Shown in pieces: positions 33,296-42,037 of a stretch of 64,000 bases of DNA (position 1 is the first letter of the stretch; each line of letters begins with the position of its first letter). The stretch is from CAVRZR01 sp964354215. GTDB lineage: Bacteria > Actinomycetota > Coriobacteriia > Anaerosomatales > CAVRZR01. The notes beneath the pieces were generated by a model. It worked only from the letters and a program-made list of their open reading frames with translations, was not told the DNA's origin and made no database searches. The stretch lies in the NCBI GenBank assembly GCA_964354215.1, contig CAYGYT010000003.1, positions 36,746-100,745 on the forward strand, in the 5' to 3' direction. The position numbers and the translations under genes are program-made.

Positions 33296-33738
33296 CACGA
33301 GTCCTGGTTCTCAGCGGACCCAACTTGAATCTGCTCGGCACGCGGGAGCCCGAAGTCTACGGCTCGATGACGCTCGGCGACATCGAGAACCTCGTCAGGT
33401 CACGTGCGGCCGAACGGGGCGTGCAGGTCGAGTTCCTCCAGTACAATCACGAGGGAGAACTCGTCGATGCGGTGCACGCATCATCTGGGAAGTTCGACGC
33501 CATCGTGTTCAACCCGGGTGCGTTCACGCACTACTCGTACGCGCTGCGTGATGCGGTTTCCGCCGTGGACGTCCCAGTCGTTGAGGTCCACTTGAGCAAC
33601 ATCGCCGCGCGCGAGCCGTTCCGGCGCGAGAGCGTGATCGCTCCGGCGTGCGCGGGGCAGATCGCCGGCTTCGGCGCGCAGTCGTACGTGCTCGGACTCG
33701 AGGCGGCGCTCACGGTCGCCGAGGGCACCGCCCGATGA
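33292..33738 (+). CDS. aroQ: 3-Dehydroquinate dehydratase, type II
   Basis: Dehydrates 3-dehydroquinate to 3-dehydroshikimate. The 148-residue type II fold is recognised by LSGPNLNLLGTREPEVYG (catalytic Tyr), QYNHEGELVDAV, FNPGAFTHYSYAL, and VEVHLSNIAAREPFRRES. Type II enzymes are dodecameric. The GTG start overlaps aroB, and the stop overlaps pepP. Confidence 0.95.
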   Translation: MTRVLVLSGPNLNLLGTREPEVYGSMTLGDIENLVRSRAAERGVQVEFLQYNHEGELVDAVHASSGKFDAIVFNPGAFTHYSYALRDAVSAVDVPVVEVHLSNIAAREPFRRESVIAPACAGQIAGFGAQSYVLGLEAALTVAEGTAR

Positions 33739-34823
33739 ATCCGGCCCGACGCCTGGCTGCGATCCGCCAGACCATGGTCTCTGAGTCCGTGGACGCGCTC
33801 CTTCTCGCCACTCCGGCCAATGTCGCGTACCTCACGGGGTTCGAGAGTGTGTTTGACGAGGAGCCCTCGGCGGTGTGCGTGATCACCCAGAGTGCTGCTC
33901 GCGTCTACGTTGACTCTCGCTACGATGAGGGCACGCGTGCCGCTGCGGAGGGCGGCGCATGGTCGGTCGTTGGACCCGAGTCCGACGTGTGGGAGCGAGC
34001 GCTCGGGGACCTGGCGCCCGATGGCGCCTCGTCAGTCGCACTAGAGGCCTCCGTGTCGCACAAGCGATACATGAAGGTCGCCGCAGTCCGCGGCGGGGAG
34101 CTTCGCGAGGCCGATGCTTGGGTCGAGCAGATCCGCATCGTCAAGGAGGACGAGGAGATCGAGCGTATCGCTTCTGCCGCGGCGCTCGCTGATGCCGCAT
34201 TCGACCATGTTCTCGGCATCATCGCGCCGGGCGTGACCGAGATCGACATCGCGCTGGACCTCGAGCTGTTCATGCGACGCCACGGCTCGGAGGGCGTTGC
34301 GTTCCCGTCCATCGTTGCGAGCGGTCCGAACGGCTCCCGGCCTCACGCGAAGGTGACCGGTCGGGCTCTCGAGCGCGGCGATCTCGTGACGATGGACTTC
34401 GGCGCGAGGGTCGGGGGCTACTGCTCGGACATGACGCGGACGGTCGGAGTGGGGGAGATCGACGCCGAGCGTCGGAGGATCTATGAGACCGTGCGTGCCG
34501 CGAACGAAGCAGGACTCGCGGCGGTGCGCGGCGGGCGAGCGGGAAGGGAGATCGATGCGGCTGGCCGGTGCGTGATCGATGCCGCGGGATTCGGCGATCG
34601 ATTCGGCCACGGTCTCGGCCACGGGGTCGGACTCGAGGTGCACGAAGCTCCGAGCGTGGGCCCACGAGGAGTCAAACCCGTGCCCGCTCACTCGGTGATC
34701 ACCGTGGAGCCCGGTGTCTACGTGCCCGGTGTGGGCGGTGCTAGAATCGAGGACTTGGTGGTCGTGGGCGAGGACGGGCCGACCGTGTTGAGCCACTCGC
34801 CGAAGGACCTCATCGAGCTGTAA
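33735..34823 (+). CDS. M24 family aminopeptidase (Xaa-Pro peptidase, PepP/PepQ-like)
   Basis: A 362-residue metallopeptidase. The N-terminal creatinase-like domain spans about 1-130. The pita-bread catalytic core carries metal ligands in VTMDFGARVGGYCSDMTRTV (two Asp), HGLGHGVGLEVHEAP (His), and TVEPGVYVPG (Glu), with a last Glu in ARIEDLVVV. The ATG at 33735 overlaps the aroQ stop (ATGA). pepP/pepQ directly before efp is common in Actinobacteria and Firmicutes; the enzyme probably cleaves X-Pro peptides in the cytoplasm. Confidence 0.93.
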   Translation: MNPARRLAAIRQTMVSESVDALLLATPANVAYLTGFESVFDEEPSAVCVITQSAARVYVDSRYDEGTRAAAEGGAWSVVGPESDVWERALGDLAPDGASSVALEASVSHKRYMKVAAVRGGELREADAWVEQIRIVKEDEEIERIASAAALADAAFDHVLGIIAPGVTEIDIALDLELFMRRHGSEGVAFPSIVASGPNGSRPHAKVTGRALERGDLVTMDFGARVGGYCSDMTRTVGVGEIDAERRRIYETVRAANEAGLAAVRGGRAGREIDAAGRCVIDAAGFGDRFGHGLGHGVGLEVHEAPSVGPRGVKPVPAHSVITVEPGVYVPGVGGARIEDLVVVGEDGPTVLSHSPKDLIEL

Positions 34824-34871
34824 GACGCCTGGCCCAGGCCGATCGCAGGGTGACACGAGAGGACGCGCAGC

Positions 34872-35432
34872 ATGGCTGTAACCACGAACAACTTCAAGAA
34901 CGGCATGTGCATCATCTACGACGGCAAGCGCTGGATCATCGTCGAGTTCCAGCACGTCAAACCCGGCAAGGGCGGCGCGTTCGTACGTACCAAGCTGAAG
35001 GAGCTCTCGACCGGCCGCGTCGTGGATGTGACATTTCGCGCGGGCGAGAAGCTCGATGACGTCCGCATCGAGACGAAGCGCATGCAGTACCTCTACCACG
35101 ATGGCCCTACCTACCACTTTATGGACACGTCGAGCTACGAGCAGGTCGAGCTCGACTCCGGGTTCGTCGGCGAAGCGGCGAGATGGCTGAAAGAGAACGA
35201 CGAGATCGAGATGATGACCGCCGACGGCGACTACCTCGGTGTCGAGCCGCCGATGTTCGTCGAGCTCGCGGTGGTCGAGACAGACCCGGGCTTCAAAGGC
35301 GACACCGTGCAGGGCGGCACGAAGGCGGCGACGCTCGAAACCGGCGCGGTCGTGCAGGTCCCGATGTTCGTCGAGGCAGGCGACACGCTCAGGATCGACA
35401 CGCGCGATGGCCGCTACGTGACACGCGTCTAG
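34872..35432 (+). CDS. efp: Translation elongation factor P
   Basis: Relieves ribosome stalling at polyproline. All three domains are present in 186 residues. The tip loop reads HVKPGKGGAFVRTKLK, with Lys33 at the position modified in many bacteria. No epmA/epmB-type modification gene is near. C-terminal signature: KGDTVQGGTKAATLETGAVV. Several neighbouring proteins are rich in proline, including the roadblock and DUF4388 proteins, which would be natural clients. Confidence 0.96.
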   Translation: MAVTTNNFKNGMCIIYDGKRWIIVEFQHVKPGKGGAFVRTKLKELSTGRVVDVTFRAGEKLDDVRIETKRMQYLYHDGPTYHFMDTSSYEQVELDSGFVGEAARWLKENDEIEMMTADGDYLGVEPPMFVELAVVETDPGFKGDTVQGGTKAATLETGAVVQVPMFVEAGDTLRIDTRDGRYVTRV

Positions 35433-35527
35433 CACCGTCCCGCGCATCGCGCGCGCGGACGACTGCCGCTCTCGGAACCACGTCCGCCGCCGTACTCGGC
35501 ATCCTGCATCGCCCTGCGACCGTCGTC

Positions 35528-35533
35528 TATACT
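35528..35533 (+). promoter_or_regulatory. -10 element candidate before the carboxylase operon
   Basis: TATACT lies 63 bp before the ATG at 35597 in the 164-bp gap after efp. No convincing -35 is seen at the right distance. The rest of the gap shows no gene. Confidence 0.4.
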
Positions 35534-35596
35534 GTACGTTCCAGCAGTCGGCAGCCGGCACGTCCGGCGCTCAGACGCGCACGCAAGGGGTAGGCG

Positions 35597-37462
35597 ATGC
35601 GTCCAGTACACATCACGGACACGACGCTCCGCGACGCACACCAGTCGCTCTGGGCGACGCGCATGCAGGTTGGCGATATGCTGCCGATCTTGCCCAAGAT
35701 GGACGCCGTGGGGTACTGGTCACTCGAGGTCTGGGGTGGAGCGACGTTCGACGCCGCACTCAGGTTCCTCGACGAGAACCCATGGGAGCGCCTGCGGGTC
35801 ATCAAGCAGCACTGCCCGCGAACGCCCCTGCAGATGTTGCTGCGCGGCCAGAACCTGGTCGGCTATCACCACTACAGCGACGACATCGTCCGACGGTTCG
35901 TGCACGCGGCCAAGCGCAATGGTATCGATGTCTTTCGTGTCTTCGACGCCTTGAACGACATCCGCAACGTTGAGGTTTCGGCCGAGGCGATCAAGGAGTG
36001 CGGCGGCCACTTCGAAGGTGCGATCTCCTACACGGTGAGCCCCGTGCACACCCTCGACAGCTTCATCGATTACGCGGTACAGCTCAAAGAACTCGGCGCC
36101 GACACGATCTGCATCAAGGACATGGCGGGCATGCTGACGCCGTTCCGAACCGAGAAGATGGTGCGGGCGCTTGTCGAGAATGTCGGGCTACCCATCCACG
36201 TGCATTGTCACTACATCGGCGGCATGGCACCGATGAACTACATCAAGGCCGCCGAGGCGGGCGCGGAGATCGTCGACACAGCGGTCGTGGCCCTTGCCTT
36301 CGGCAACAGCCAGCCAGCGGTCGAGACCATCGTCGCTGCGCTCAAGGAATCCCCGTACGACACCGGTATCGACCTCGACCTGCTCTTCGAGATCGCCGAG
36401 TACTGGGAGGCGGTGCGCGAGAAGAAGAAGCTCAAGCGAGGCATTACGACATTGCTGTCGATGGAGGTCTTCTCGCACCAGGTGCCGGGCGGCATGATGA
36501 GCAACCTCGTGAGCCAACTCGAGGAGCAGAAGGCGAGCGAACGCCTTCCCGACGTGCTCGCCGAGATTCCGAAAGTCCGCGCCGAAGTCGGCTATCCGCC
36601 GCTCGTCACGCCGCTCTCCCAGATTGTGGGCACGCAGGCTGTCATCAACGTGCTCACGGGCAAGCGCTGGGCGGTTGTTCCTCAGGAGATGAAGGACTAT
36701 ATCAAGGGCCTCTACGGCAAGGCACCCGGCCCTATGGACAAGGAGATCGTGACCAAGGTCCTTGCCGGAGACTCGCCGCTGCCGCTCGACGTGCGGCCCG
36801 GATCGCTCGTGACGATGGCGTACGACGAAGTCGCCGCGGACATCGGCGATCTGGCGAAGAGCGAGGAAGACGTGCTCATGTACGCGCTCTTCCCGAACGA
36901 GGCCCGACAGTACCTCACCCAGCACCAGGAGGGCGCCGAGAAGGCAGTGTTCATGGTCGCCGAGGAGATCAACACCTACAAGGAGGACGAGTACGTGGAC
37001 GTGAACCAGATCCGCGAGCTCATCAAGATCGTCGAACTCTCGGACATCGCCGAAGTGGTGGTTGAGGAGGCTGGCACCAAGGTCATTGTGCGCAAGAGCG
37101 GAGCCGGGCCTACCCCGGTGGTTGCCGCCGCAGTGTCAGCTACTGGGCCCGAGGCTCAGGGACCTGCGTCCACCGCTCCGGCCGCAGCACCGGTAGCGGC
37201 CGAAGCCGAGCGCCCCACCACGTGGCGGACGGTCATCGCACCCATGGTCGGCACCTACTATGAGTCTCCGGCTCCGGGTGCCGACCCATTCGTTCGCGTT
37301 GGGGACTCGGTCTCGGAGGGCCAGCCGCTCTGTATCCTCGAGGCGATGAAGCTCATGAACGAGATCGTCGCCGAAGAAGCGGGCATCATCCGGGAAGTCG
37401 CGCTCGGCAATGCGTCCGCCGTCGAGTATGGCAGCGTCCTGTTCTACTACGAGCCGCTGTAG
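35597..37462 (+). CDS. Carboxyltransferase (pyruvate carboxylase B / oxaloacetate decarboxylase alpha) fused to AccB-like biotin carrier
   Basis: A 621-residue fusion. Residues 1-455 are a pyruvate carboxylase/oxaloacetate decarboxylase carboxyltransferase: TDTTLRDAHQSLWATRM, DVFRVFDALNDIRN, the metal-binding HVHCHYIGG and the LSMEVFSHQVPGGMMSN segment. From about residue 466 the sequence matches a whole AccB: NQIRELIKIVELSDIAEVVV, an Ala/Pro linker, then APMVGTYYESPAPGADPF and EAMKLMNE, with Lys585 biotinylated. It probably carboxylates pyruvate with AccC (next gene, 10 bp away). Its place between efp and accC is normally that of accB, so it may also feed acetyl-CoA carboxylase. accA/accD are not in the window. 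Confidence 0.88.
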   Translation: MRPVHITDTTLRDAHQSLWATRMQVGDMLPILPKMDAVGYWSLEVWGGATFDAALRFLDENPWERLRVIKQHCPRTPLQMLLRGQNLVGYHHYSDDIVRRFVHAAKRNGIDVFRVFDALNDIRNVEVSAEAIKECGGHFEGAISYTVSPVHTLDSFIDYAVQLKELGADTICIKDMAGMLTPFRTEKMVRALVENVGLPIHVHCHYIGGMAPMNYIKAAEAGAEIVDTAVVALAFGNSQPAVETIVAALKESPYDTGIDLDLLFEIAEYWEAVREKKKLKRGITTLLSMEVFSHQVPGGMMSNLVSQLEEQKASERLPDVLAEIPKVRAEVGYPPLVTPLSQIVGTQAVINVLTGKRWAVVPQEMKDYIKGLYGKAPGPMDKEIVTKVLAGDSPLPLDVRPGSLVTMAYDEVAADIGDLAKSEEDVLMYALFPNEARQYLTQHQEGAEKAVFMVAEEINTYKEDEYVDVNQIRELIKIVELSDIAEVVVEEAGTKVIVRKSGAGPTPVVAAAVSATGPEAQGPASTAPAAAPVAAEAERPTTWRTVIAPMVGTYYESPAPGADPFVRVGDSVSEGQPLCILEAMKLMNEIVAEEAGIIREVALGNASAVEYGSVLFYYEPL

Positions 37463-37472
37463 GGGCGCCCGG

Positions 37473-38828
37473 ATGTTCGATCGCATCCTCATCGCCAACC
37501 GCGGCGAAGTTGCGCTGCGGGTCATACGCGCGTGCAAGGAAATGGGCGTTGAGACAGTCGCCGTGTACTCCGACATCGACCGTGATTCCCTGCACGCCCG
37601 CATGGCGGATCGGGCTGTCTGCATCGGTCCCGCACCCTCGGTGCAGAGCTACCTCAATATGCCCAACATCATCTCCGCGGCGCTCACGAGCGGCGCTCAA
37701 GCCGTGCACCCCGGCTACGGGTTCCTCGCAGAGAACGCGGCGTTCGCGCGCGCCGTCGCCGACTCGGGTCTCACGTTCATCGGCCCCAGCCCCGACGCTA
37801 TCGAGCGGATGGGCGACAAGGCGGTCGCCAAGGAGACGATGGCGCGAGCCGGCGTTCCTGTGGTGCCGGGATCTGACGGTCCCGTCGATACCGTAGAGGA
37901 GGCGGAACGCTTCGCCGCGGAGATCGGGTACCCCGTGCTCATAAAGGCCACCGCGGGTGGGGGCGGCAAGGGCATGCGGGTCGCGGAGGGCGAGGAACAG
38001 CTCGCGGCGAATTTCACCGCCGCGAAGACCGAGGCGGCAGCAGCCTTCGGCAACGACGTGGTCTACATCGAGAAGTACCTGTCGCGTCCCCGCCACGTGG
38101 AGATGCAGGTGCTCGCCGACACACACGGAAACGCCGTCCACCTGTTCGAACGCGACTGCTCGATCCAGCGGCGGCATCAGAAGCTCGTGGAGGAGGCGCC
38201 CTCGCCGGCTCTCACGCCTGAGATCCGCGCCAAGATGGGCGAAGCCGCGTTGCTCGCGGTCCGCGCCGTCGGCTACGTCAATGCCGGCACCGTCGAGTTC
38301 CTGCTCGACACCGACGGGCGGTTCTACTTCATGGAGATGAACACACGCGTGCAAGTCGAGCATCCGGTGACCGAGCAGGTCACCGGCGTGGACATCATCA
38401 AGGAACAGATTCGGATCGCCGCTGGGCTCGAGATGAGGCACAAATCGCAGGCGGACATCGAGCTTCGGGGTCACGCGATCGAGTTCAGGATCAACGCCGA
38501 GGACCCGACTCACGGCTTCAGGCCCCACCCCGGGCTCGTCGAGGTGTTCAACCCGCCGGGCGGATTCGGCGTGAGAGTCGACAGCCATCTATACTCGGGC
38601 TATCGCGTCCCGCCGACCTATGACTCGCTCCTCGGAAAGCTGATCGTCTGGGGCGAAACGCGCGGCGAGGCCGTCAACCGGGCGCGCCGCGCGCTCGACG
38701 AGTTCATCGTCACCGGTATCCCGACCACCATAGCGTTCCACCAGGCGGTCATCGAGGTACCCGCCTTCAAGCAGGGCGATGTCTATACTGACTTCGTCGA
38801 GCGGTACATGGGCGACTGGAACGGCTGA
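37473..38828 (+). CDS. accC: Biotin carboxylase (AccC / PycA)
   Basis: ATP-dependent carboxylation of carrier biotin, 451 residues. N-terminal FDRILIANRGEVALRVIRAC; ATP-grasp loop KATAGGGGKGMRVAEGEE; catalytic region FERDCSIQRRHQKLVEEAPS; FMEMNTRVQVEHPVTEQVTG; and the C-terminal GHAIEFRINAEDP. It probably serves the preceding fused carrier/carboxyltransferase and perhaps an acetyl-CoA carboxylase encoded elsewhere. The start at 37473 gives the usual N-terminus. Confidence 0.95.
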   Translation: MFDRILIANRGEVALRVIRACKEMGVETVAVYSDIDRDSLHARMADRAVCIGPAPSVQSYLNMPNIISAALTSGAQAVHPGYGFLAENAAFARAVADSGLTFIGPSPDAIERMGDKAVAKETMARAGVPVVPGSDGPVDTVEEAERFAAEIGYPVLIKATAGGGGKGMRVAEGEEQLAANFTAAKTEAAAAFGNDVVYIEKYLSRPRHVEMQVLADTHGNAVHLFERDCSIQRRHQKLVEEAPSPALTPEIRAKMGEAALLAVRAVGYVNAGTVEFLLDTDGRFYFMEMNTRVQVEHPVTEQVTGVDIIKEQIRIAAGLEMRHKSQADIELRGHAIEFRINAEDPTHGFRPHPGLVEVFNPPGGFGVRVDSHLYSGYRVPPTYDSLLGKLIVWGETRGEAVNRARRALDEFIVTGIPTTIAFHQAVIEVPAFKQGDVYTDFVERYMGDWNG

Positions 38829-38840
38829 TCGGAGCGGGCG

Positions 38841-39191
38841 ATGTCTGACGAGATCAAACTAGAAGGACTGGGCGTTGCGCCTAGCGTCGTGGACACAATC
38901 GTCACCCTCGCGGCGGAGGCCGTCGAAGGGGTCGCGGCCGTCGGCGCTCCCGGGCTTGCGGGGCTCGTCCAGAAGGGCGTGGCCAAGGGCGCGAGTCGCG
39001 CGGTCGAGGTTACGGCGGGCGAGGACGGTTCGGTGGCGGTGAACGTCCACATCCACGCGGTGTACGGGCATCAGCTCCTCGAGGTCGGTCGAAACGTGCA
39101 GGCTGCTGTCGCCGATGCCATGGCGAGCCAGGTCGGCGTTACCGTCACGGCGGTCGACGTGTACATCGACGGCATCGTCTTCGAGAAGTAG
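38841..39191 (+). CDS. Asp23/Gls24 family envelope stress protein
   Basis: A 116-residue Asp23 (DUF322) protein: GVAPSVVDTIVTLAAEAVEG, then VTAGEDGSVAVNVHIHAVYG and VGVTVTAVDVYIDGIVF. Members associate with the membrane and are linked to envelope stress; the exact function is unknown. Placement between accC and nusB is conserved in Firmicutes (the yqhY position in Bacillus), where it has been linked to fatty-acid synthesis control. Confidence 0.93.
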   Translation: MSDEIKLEGLGVAPSVVDTIVTLAAEAVEGVAAVGAPGLAGLVQKGVAKGASRAVEVTAGEDGSVAVNVHIHAVYGHQLLEVGRNVQAAVADAMASQVGVTVTAVDVYIDGIVFEK

Positions 39192-39203
39192 CGGCATGCA
39201 CTG

Positions 39204-39659
39204 ATGCTTGAACGCCGCAGAGCGAGACGCCAGGCTCTACAGATCCTCTATCAGCGAGAAGTGAGCACGCAGTCGGTCAGTCGCATCCTCGCCGATCGCT
39301 CGTTCGTGGCCGATGAGGTTGAACTGGACGAGCCGAGCGAGTTCTGCCGGCTGCTCGCGCTCGGAACCGAGCAACACATGGAAGAGATTGATGAGCTCAT
39401 CGGAAAGGTCTCGGAACACTGGGTTGTGTCGCGGATGCCGCTCGTGGATCGCAACATCCTCCGCGTCGCAGTCTTCGAGCTGCTCTATCTCGATGAAGTA
39501 CCCGCCTCGGTGACCATCAACGAGGCCGTAGAGCTCGGCAAGACCTACGGCGGCGAGGACTCGTCGAAGTTCATCAACGGCGTGCTCGGACGCATCGCCG
39601 ATCAACAGGCTGCGGCGCACCCGGCGCCCTTGACGACTTCGGAGAGTGCCGATGGGTGA
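39204..39659 (+). CDS. nusB: Transcription antitermination protein NusB
   Basis: A 151-residue all-helical RNA-binding protein that, with NusE, binds boxA of rRNA leaders. N-terminal RRRARRQALQILYQREVST, then VSRMPLVDRNILRVAVFELL and VTINEAVELGKTYGGEDSSK, and FINGVLGRI at the end. It overlaps xseB by 8 bp. Confidence 0.95.
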   Translation: MLERRRARRQALQILYQREVSTQSVSRILADRSFVADEVELDEPSEFCRLLALGTEQHMEEIDELIGKVSEHWVVSRMPLVDRNILRVAVFELLYLDEVPASVTINEAVELGKTYGGEDSSKFINGVLGRIADQQAAAHPAPLTTSESADG

Positions 39660-39966
39660 GGCGGAATACACATTCGCGCAGGCGCGCGCGCGGTTGGAGG
39701 ATATCGTCGGTCAGGTGCGCAAGAAGGACCTGTCACTGGAGCGCAGCCTCGACCTGCTTGAAGAGGGCGTGCGTCTCGCGAACGTGTGTACGGAGCAGAT
39801 CGACCAGTCCGAGTGGCGCGCCGTTGCCGAGGAGCTGCAGGCCGAGGCCGACACCACCGAGAGCGCGCTGTCCGACGAATCGGAGGACCGCACGGATTCG
39901 GCTGGCCGCCTAGACGCGGACCTCGGCGATGACGACGGCGAACTGGAACCGGTCGCAGAGCAGTAA
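39652..39966 (+). CDS. xseB: Exodeoxyribonuclease VII small subunit XseB, with acidic tail
   Basis: The first 70 residues match XseB (TFAQARARLEDIVGQVRKKD, SLDLLEEGVRLANVC). The last 35 residues are an acidic Asp/Glu/Ser-rich tail not usual in the family. XseB forms a helical bundle with XseA, but xseA, normally next door, is absent from the window. The ATG at 39652 has GGAGAG upstream; a GTG at 39646 is the alternative. nusB overlaps by 8 bp. Confidence 0.85.
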   Translation: MGEAEYTFAQARARLEDIVGQVRKKDLSLERSLDLLEEGVRLANVCTEQIDQSEWRAVAEELQAEADTTESALSDESEDRTDSAGRLDADLGDDDGELEPVAEQ

Positions 39967-40090
39967 CGCGGCGATGACGCGCAGCGGCGTTCGATTGTGG
40001 CCCCGAGCGGCCCGTACTATCGTTTGTGTACCGAATGCGGTGTTCGTACGAGCTGCATGACGTGACGAGGACCCTGGAGATGAACGTCCG

Positions 40091-42037
40091 GTGGACGAAG
40101 AGCGCATTCTCGATCGCATAGAGTCGCCGGCGGACCTCGGGCCGCTCGGTGACGCAGAGCTCAAGCAGCTCTGCGCTGAGATTCGGGACGAGCTCGTCGC
40201 CACCGTGTCGCAGACCGGGGGGCATCTTGCCCCGAACCTCGGCGTAGTTGAACTCACTATCGGCATCCACCGCGCCCTGGACTGTCCTCGCGACAAGATC
40301 ATTTGGGACGTCGGTCACCAGTCCTACGTGCACAAGTTGCTCACCGGACGCCGGGAGAGATTCGGTACGCTCAGGCAGTACGGGGGCGTGTGCGGATTCC
40401 CCAAGCGCGCTGAGTCTACCTGTGACGTGTTCGACACGGGTCACGCGTCCGACTCGCTGTCTGTGGCCCTCGGTCTCGCCGAGGCGCGAGACCGCGTCGG
40501 AGGCGATGAGACTGTCCTTGCCGTCATCGGGGACGGATCGCTCACCGGCGGCATGGCCTTCGAGGCTCTGAATCAAATCGGGCACTTGGGCTCGCGCCTC
40601 GTGATCGTGCTCAACGACAACGAGATGTCCATCGCTGAGAATGTCGGCGCGCTCGCACACTATCTTGCTCGCGTTCGCCTCGATCCCCGCTACAACCGTC
40701 TGCGTGACGACGTCGAGTCCCGCCTTGCGCGAACGAAGCTCGGCGCCGTGATGGTAGGCGCCGGCGAGGCCGTCAAGGAGTCGGTGAAGCAGCTGCTGGT
40801 TCCGGGCATGTTGTTCGAGGAGCTGGGGCTGAAGTACGTCGGCCCGATCGACGGGCACGACATCGAGGCCGTGCAGTCCTCCGTGCGGTGGGCTGCGAAT
40901 GCCGGAGGGCCGGTCATCATTCACGCGGTCACGCGCAAGGGCGCTGGGTACGTCCATGCCGAGAACGAGCCCGAGTCGTTCCACGGCATCAGTCCGTTCT
41001 CGATTGACACCGGTCGCCCGAATGGCTCAGGCGGCCCCCTCTCGTTCACCGAGACGTTCAGTCGCGCGCTCGTCGCCGAGGCCGAGCACGACGAGCACGT
41101 CGTCGCCATCACCGCAGCGATGCCGTCCGGCACCGGGCTTGACGCCTTCGCCGAGCGGTTCCCGCAGCGCTTCTACGACGTGGGCATCGCGGAGCAGCAC
41201 GCGGTCGGCCTGGCTGCGGGACTGGCGCTCGGCGGGCTCACGCCCGTTGTCGCCATCTACTCGACCTTCCTGCAGCGTGGCTACGACCAGCTCATCATGG
41301 ACGTCGCGCTGCAGAACCTCCATGTCGTCTTCTGCTTGGACCGGGCGGGTTTGGTGGGGGAGGACGGGCCGACGCACCACGGGGTGTTCGACCTCACCTA
41401 CCTCAGGTCCATCCCAAACATGATGGTTCTGGCTCCAGCAGACGAGGCCGAGCTCGTGAACGCGCTGCACACTGCGCTCGCCGCCGACGGCCCCGTTGCG
41501 ATCCGCTACCCGCGTGGCGCCGGAGTCGGCGTCCCGCTTCCCGAGAAGCCCGTGATCTACGAGGCCGGCCGCGGCCAAGTGCGGCGCGAAGGCACCGACG
41601 TGGCGATTCTCGCGGTCGGCAGGATGGTGCCGGTCGTCGAGAAGGCGGCGGACTTGCTTGCGGCCGGCGGTGTGTCGGCCGAGGTCGTGAATATGCGGTG
41701 GGTAAAACCCCTTGACCTCGGGCTGCTCTCCGAGGCCGCCACGGCATACCCGCTCGTGGTCACCGTTGAGGAGAACACCGGGGTCGGGGGATTCGGCGCG
41801 GCTGTGTGCGAGTCCTTGTCCGACCTGGGGCTGACAACTCCCGTGCTTCGTCTCGCGATACCCGACTGTTTCGTGACCCACGGTGCCATGTCGAAGCTTC
41901 TCGCAGATGTCGGCCTCACGCCCGAGGGTGTACATGATGCCGTCATCGGCAGGCTCCGAGAGCTTCGCGATGCGGCGGTGCCTTCCCCCGAGTCCGGATC
42001 CCATGGCGCGGCGACGAGCAGACGTCGTCCTCGTTGA
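40091..42037 (+). CDS. dxs: 1-Deoxy-D-xylulose-5-phosphate synthase
   Basis: First enzyme of the MEP isoprenoid pathway (pyruvate plus glyceraldehyde 3-phosphate). The 648-residue length is normal. Thiamine diphosphate motif: GDGSLTGGMAFEALNQIG to VLNDNEMSI. N-terminal GHQSYVHKLLTGRRERF; transketolase pyrimidine domain VGIAEQHAVGLAAGLALGG and FCLDRAGLVGEDGPTHHGVF. The GTG start has a modest site (GGAGA). The 125-bp gap before it holds TACTAT at 40015-40020 as a possible -10. The last 35 bp overlap tlyA. Confidence 0.95.
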   Translation: MDEERILDRIESPADLGPLGDAELKQLCAEIRDELVATVSQTGGHLAPNLGVVELTIGIHRALDCPRDKIIWDVGHQSYVHKLLTGRRERFGTLRQYGGVCGFPKRAESTCDVFDTGHASDSLSVALGLAEARDRVGGDETVLAVIGDGSLTGGMAFEALNQIGHLGSRLVIVLNDNEMSIAENVGALAHYLARVRLDPRYNRLRDDVESRLARTKLGAVMVGAGEAVKESVKQLLVPGMLFEELGLKYVGPIDGHDIEAVQSSVRWAANAGGPVIIHAVTRKGAGYVHAENEPESFHGISPFSIDTGRPNGSGGPLSFTETFSRALVAEAEHDEHVVAITAAMPSGTGLDAFAERFPQRFYDVGIAEQHAVGLAAGLALGGLTPVVAIYSTFLQRGYDQLIMDVALQNLHVVFCLDRAGLVGEDGPTHHGVFDLTYLRSIPNMMVLAPADEAELVNALHTALAADGPVAIRYPRGAGVGVPLPEKPVIYEAGRGQVRREGTDVAILAVGRMVPVVEKAADLLAAGGVSAEVVNMRWVKPLDLGLLSEAATAYPLVVTVEENTGVGGFGAAVCESLSDLGLTTPVLRLAIPDCFVTHGAMSKLLADVGLTPEGVHDAVIGRLRELRDAAVPSPESGSHGAATSRRRPR

